In this document: piece by piece, positions 61,441 to 64,000 of the stretch
Layout: the number at the start of each line of letters is the position of its first letter
Position numbering within the stretch: the first letter of the stretch is position 1
DNA from: Caulifigura coniformis
GTDB lineage: Bacteria > Planctomycetota > Planctomycetia > Planctomycetales > Planctomycetaceae
Direction of reading: 5' to 3'
DNA length: 64,000 nucleotides
Assembly: GCF_007745175.1 (NCBI RefSeq)
Contig: NZ_CP036271.1
Location: 6,697,147-6,761,146, forward strand
Translations under genes and position numbers: made by a program
Notes under the pieces: model-generated
Told to the model about the DNA's origin: nothing
The model's input: only the letters and a program-made list of their open reading frames with translations
The model's database searches: none

Positions 61441-62979
61441 ATGCAACAAGCCTGGCCGTTTATCGCCCTCCTGATCGGCGGGGCGATCGGATTCTTCTTC
61501 GATCGGCTCCGACAGGGAGCGGCGTTCAAATCGCGAGAACAACTTCTGGTCGATGCGCGGCGTGAGGCCGACGCCATCGCGAAGCAGGCGGAACTCGACG
61601 CCAAGGAAGCGCTGCTCAAGCGGAAGGAACTGCAGGACCGGGAACTGCAGTCGACGCGCGACCAGCTGCGGAACTCCGAACGGGCGCTCGACAAGCGCGA
61701 GGCGACGCTGAACGAGGTTCACGAGGACATCCGCAAGAAGGAAAAGATGCTGCAGACGACGCAGCAGCGCCTGGCCGAGAAGGCGAAGGGGGTCGAAACA
61801 CGTGAGAAAGAGCTGGAGCGGATCATCCGCGAGGAACAGGAAGAACTGCACAAGATCAGCGGGCTGACACGCGACGTTGCGGCGGAGCGTCTGCTCAAGC
61901 GTGTCGAACAGGACCTGCAGAACGAAACGGGGAGCCTGATCCGGAAGCACGAGCAGGAACTGAAGTCGAACTCGGAGCGGCTGGCCCGCGAGATCATCGG
62001 GATGGCGGTGCAGAGGTACGCCTCGACGCATGTGGCCGAGACGACGGTGTCGACGGTCGACATTCCGAGCGACGAAATGAAGGGGCGGATCATCGGCCGC
62101 GAAGGCCGCAACATCCGGGCGTTCGAACTGGCGACGGGCGTGGACGTGATTGTCGACGACACCCCGGGCGTGGTGGTGGTGTCGGCGTTCGACACGGTGC
62201 GCCGCGAAGTGGCGAAGCTGTCGCTGCAGAAGCTGATTCAGGACGGCCGCATCCATCCGCAGCGGATCGAAGACGTCGTGAAGGAAACGACGAAGGAGAT
62301 GGACGCGCGGATCCTGGAATTCGGGAAGGCCGCGGCGGAAGAAGCCGAGGTGCCGGGGCTGCACGAGAAGATCCTGCAGTTCATGGGACGGCTGAACTTC
62401 CGCGTGAGCTACAGCCAGAACGTGCTGCGGCATTCGATCGAAGTGGCGCATCTCACAGGGATGATGGCCGAGCAGCTGGGCCTGGATGCGGCGATGGGGC
62501 GTCGCTGCGGGTTCCTGCACGACATCGGCAAGGCGGCGGACCATGAAATGGAAGGGGGCCATCCGGCGATCGGAGCGGATATCCTCAAGCGGTACGGGCA
62601 GGGGGTGGAAGCGGTCCATGCGGCGGCGGGACACCATGACGACATTCGTCCCGAATTCATTTACACGGTGCTGACGGCCGCGGCGGATGCGTGTTCGGCA
62701 TCGCGGCCGGGAAGTCGCCGGGAGACTCTGGAGCGGTACATCAAGCGCCTGGAAGACCTGGAGGCGGTGGCCTATGGATTTCCGGGAGTCAGCCAGGTGT
62801 ACGCGGTGCAGGCGGGCCGCGAAGTGCGCGTCATCGTCGATCCGAAGAACATCACCGACCGGGGATCGGCCAAGCTGGCGCGGGACATCGCCCAGCAGAT
62901 CGAGCAGACGATGACCTATCCGGGCGAAGTGAAGGTCGTGGTGATGCGCGAGACGAGGGCAGTGGGCGTGGCGAAGTAG
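61441..62979 (+). CDS. rny: Ribonuclease Y
   Basis: 512 residues. N-terminal membrane anchor ([17 protein letters not shown]), coiled coil about 25-190, KH domain ([19 protein letters not shown]), then HD phosphohydrolase with [13 protein letters not shown] and [11 protein letters not shown]. It is the membrane endoribonuclease that starts mRNA decay in many bacteria. The long structured leader upstream is unusual. Confidence 0.95.
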   Translation: MQQAWPFIALLIGGAIGFFFDRLRQGAAFKSREQLLVDARREADAIAKQAELDAKEALLKRKELQDRELQSTRDQLRNSERALDKREATLNEVHEDIRKKEKMLQTTQQRLAEKAKGVETREKELERIIREEQEELHKISGLTRDVAAERLLKRVEQDLQNETGSLIRKHEQELKSNSERLAREIIGMAVQRYASTHVAETTVSTVDIPSDEMKGRIIGREGRNIRAFELATGVDVIVDDTPGVVVVSAFDTVRREVAKLSLQKLIQDGRIHPQRIEDVVKETTKEMDARILEFGKAAAEEAEVPGLHEKILQFMGRLNFRVSYSQNVLRHSIEVAHLTGMMAEQLGLDAAMGRRCGFLHDIGKAADHEMEGGHPAIGADILKRYGQGVEAVHAAAGHHDDIRPEFIYTVLTAAADACSASRPGSRRETLERYIKRLEDLEAVAYGFPGVSQVYAVQAGREVRVIVDPKNITDRGSAKLARDIAQQIEQTMTYPGEVKVVVMRETRAVGVAK

Positions 62980-63086
62980 GGATTCGCAAACCGGAATGCG
63001 GTCCGGAGGGTGCATTCCTCTCGCCAGTGAACTCCCGTCCTCCCTAGAATTGTCATGGTGTCCGCGATCGCTTTTCGAGATGAGCC

Positions 63087-63314
63087 ATGTCCGATGCCCA
63101 CGATGCGATCCTGAAGGCAGCAATGGAGTTGCCTGTGGATGAACGATTCGCACTGGCCGAGAAGCTGTTTGCTTCGATGCCGGACGAACCGGACTTGTGG
63201 GACATCGATGATCCGGAGTTCATTGCGGAACTTCGCCGACGCGCAAACGACGGACTGCCGACGATTCCGTGGAGCGAAGTTCGCAAAGAGCTGTTTGCTG
63301 ATGACGATCGGTGA
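63087..63314 (+). CDS. Antitoxin, addiction-module type
   Basis: 75 residues: AILKAAMELPVDERFALAEK, LFASMPDEPDLWDIDDPEFI, AELRRRAND, WSEVRKELFAD. This fits the short helical antitoxins of the TIGR02574-like group that precede RelE/ParE toxins. Its stop overlaps the toxin start (GTGA), the usual coupled layout. Confidence 0.85.
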   Translation: MSDAHDAILKAAMELPVDERFALAEKLFASMPDEPDLWDIDDPEFIAELRRRANDGLPTIPWSEVRKELFADDDR

Positions 63315-63607
63315 TCAGGTTCCACCGCCATGCCCGGACGGAATTGAACGCGGCAAAGTCGTGGTATCGTTTTCAGTCGGCGGACGCCGCGTTTCGCCTG
63401 GCCTGTGACATCGACCTGGCACTCGAGTCTGTCGTTTCGTCGCCCGAAGCATGCGATCTGGTCGACGATGACTTTCGCCGAATCCATCTGCGAAAGTTTC
63501 CCTATCACATCATCTTCAAGGTGACGCGGCCGGGAGATTTTCTCGTGCTGGCGGTCGCGCATGATCGGCGGCGGCCGGATTACTGGCGGCGGCGGGTTCG
63601 GGCGTGA
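63311..63607 (+). CDS. RelE/ParE-family toxin
   Basis: 98 residues from GTG 63311. IRFHRHARTELNAAKSWYRF, FRRIHLRKFPYHIIFKVTRP and FLVLAVAHDRRRPDYWRRR are the beta-sheet core and basic C-terminal helix of RelE/ParE toxins. It probably cleaves ribosome-bound mRNA or inhibits gyrase and is neutralised by the overlapping antitoxin. Confidence 0.88.
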   Translation: MIRFHRHARTELNAAKSWYRFQSADAAFRLACDIDLALESVVSSPEACDLVDDDFRRIHLRKFPYHIIFKVTRPGDFLVLAVAHDRRRPDYWRRRVRA

Positions 63608-63686
63608 GTTCAACCTCGCAAATTGTCGCGGGCCGAGGGTACGATTTCCTGCTGGTGCTTTTGCCCTGTCTGAACGGGTGGCGCGT

Positions 63687-63893
63687 ATGTCCATTTCCCA
63701 TGACGACGTTTTGCGGGCCGCGTTGCAACTGCCGGAACACGATCGGATGCTTCTGGCGGAAGAGCTGATTGAGTCGGTGCCGGAGGCCGACGACTCCGGG
63801 GAACTGAGCGAGCCGGAACTGCTGGCCGTTTTGACGGCAGCGACGACGGAAACGCTGGCCTGGTCGCCGGACATCGTGGCCTCGCTGTCGTGA
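63687..63893 (+). CDS. Orphan antitoxin-like protein
   Basis: 68 residues from ATG 63687. DVLRAALQLPEHDRMLLAEE, LIESVPEADDSGELSEPELL parallel the first antitoxin (AAMELPVDERFALAEKLF). No toxin follows in the remaining 107 bases (63894-64000), where no gene is visible, so it is either an orphan or its toxin lies beyond the window. Confidence 0.65.
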   Translation: MSISHDDVLRAALQLPEHDRMLLAEELIESVPEADDSGELSEPELLAVLTAATTETLAWSPDIVASLS

Positions 63894-64000
63894 CCGGCCT
63901 GGGGATCGCCGAGGCGTCCGGCCACGACGAATGGGTCCCGGCCGGGTAAGATGGGGTTCAGGCGCATGCGCGCAGTTCGAACCTCTGGCCGGCTTGTCTC

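Noticed and set aside
63960..64000. TTCGAAC-containing sequence near the right edge, resembling a tRNA T-arm
   Set aside because: No matching acceptor stem or D-arm can be formed upstream; chance similarity.
1..64000. CRISPR array, tRNA, rRNA, prophage or insertion sequence
   Set aside because: I looked for regularly spaced repeats, tRNA arms, rRNA cores and transposase or integrase motifs and saw none.

Overview
The window comes from a GC-rich planctomycete (Planctomycetes/Planctomycetota). The lineage call rests on gene content: two DUF1559 prepilin-like proteins with the H-X9-DG motif, a PSD1 (DUF1549/DUF1553) plus DUF1501 operon, a formylglycine sulfatase, a XylR-type regulator, AAA/DUF4332 and HEAT/squalene-cyclase-like proteins. 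I found no rRNA, tRNA, CRISPR array, prophage or insertion sequence. No species can be named from the sequence.

Region 1 (1-18.0 kb) is a long minus-strand block of secreted polysaccharide-active and sugar-acid genes. It holds a PL10-type pectate lyase, a serine-hydrolase/glycosidase fusion, an FG-GAP (PL11-like) protein, two MFS transporters, a Gfo/Idh/MocA-cyclase fusion, an isocitrate/isopropylmalate/tartrate-type dehydrogenase, a tartronate-semialdehyde-reductase-like dehydrogenase, a PmoA-family protein cut by the window edge, two DUF1559 proteins and two lipoproteins. A XylR-like activator (16831-17988) is divergently transcribed. Several genes overlap by a few bases (9714/9711, 1976/1973, 736/729). 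I read this as a candidate pectin/uronate utilisation locus.

Region 2 (18.0-25.6 kb) has a sulfatase, a large membrane-anchored protein and a DUF4132 protein with a small partner. It also has repeat-rich spacers: a 38-nt inverted repeat bounding about 310 bp, and two copies of an approximately 100-bp element with GTCACTT...AAGTGAC ends. Region 3 (25.6-30.2 kb) has three paralogous short pilin-like membrane proteins, one with a Cys-Gly-rich tail, plus a single-pass coiled-coil protein, separated by unusually long non-coding gaps. Two of the paralogs share a 117-nt tract with only two mismatches inside otherwise diverged genes, which points to gene conversion.

Region 4 (30.2-48.2 kb) is metabolic, regulatory and housekeeping: DUF420, DUF1501/PSD1, an SpoIIE phosphatase, GlcD, an ALDH7 dehydrogenase with DUF1653, RNase R, MmcQ/YjbR, Pth, a sarcosine-oxidase-like enzyme and small membrane proteins. 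Region 5 (48.2-64 kb) has a DUF116-like/polyprenyl synthase fusion, a YhaN/Rad50-like ATPase with DUF4332 modules, a SpoU methyltransferase, a squalene-cyclase-like/HEAT protein, an unrecognised 1154-residue membrane protein, a DUF486 protein, RNase Y behind a hairpin-rich 680-bp spacer, and a ParE/RelE-type toxin-antitoxin pair followed by a lone antitoxin paralog.
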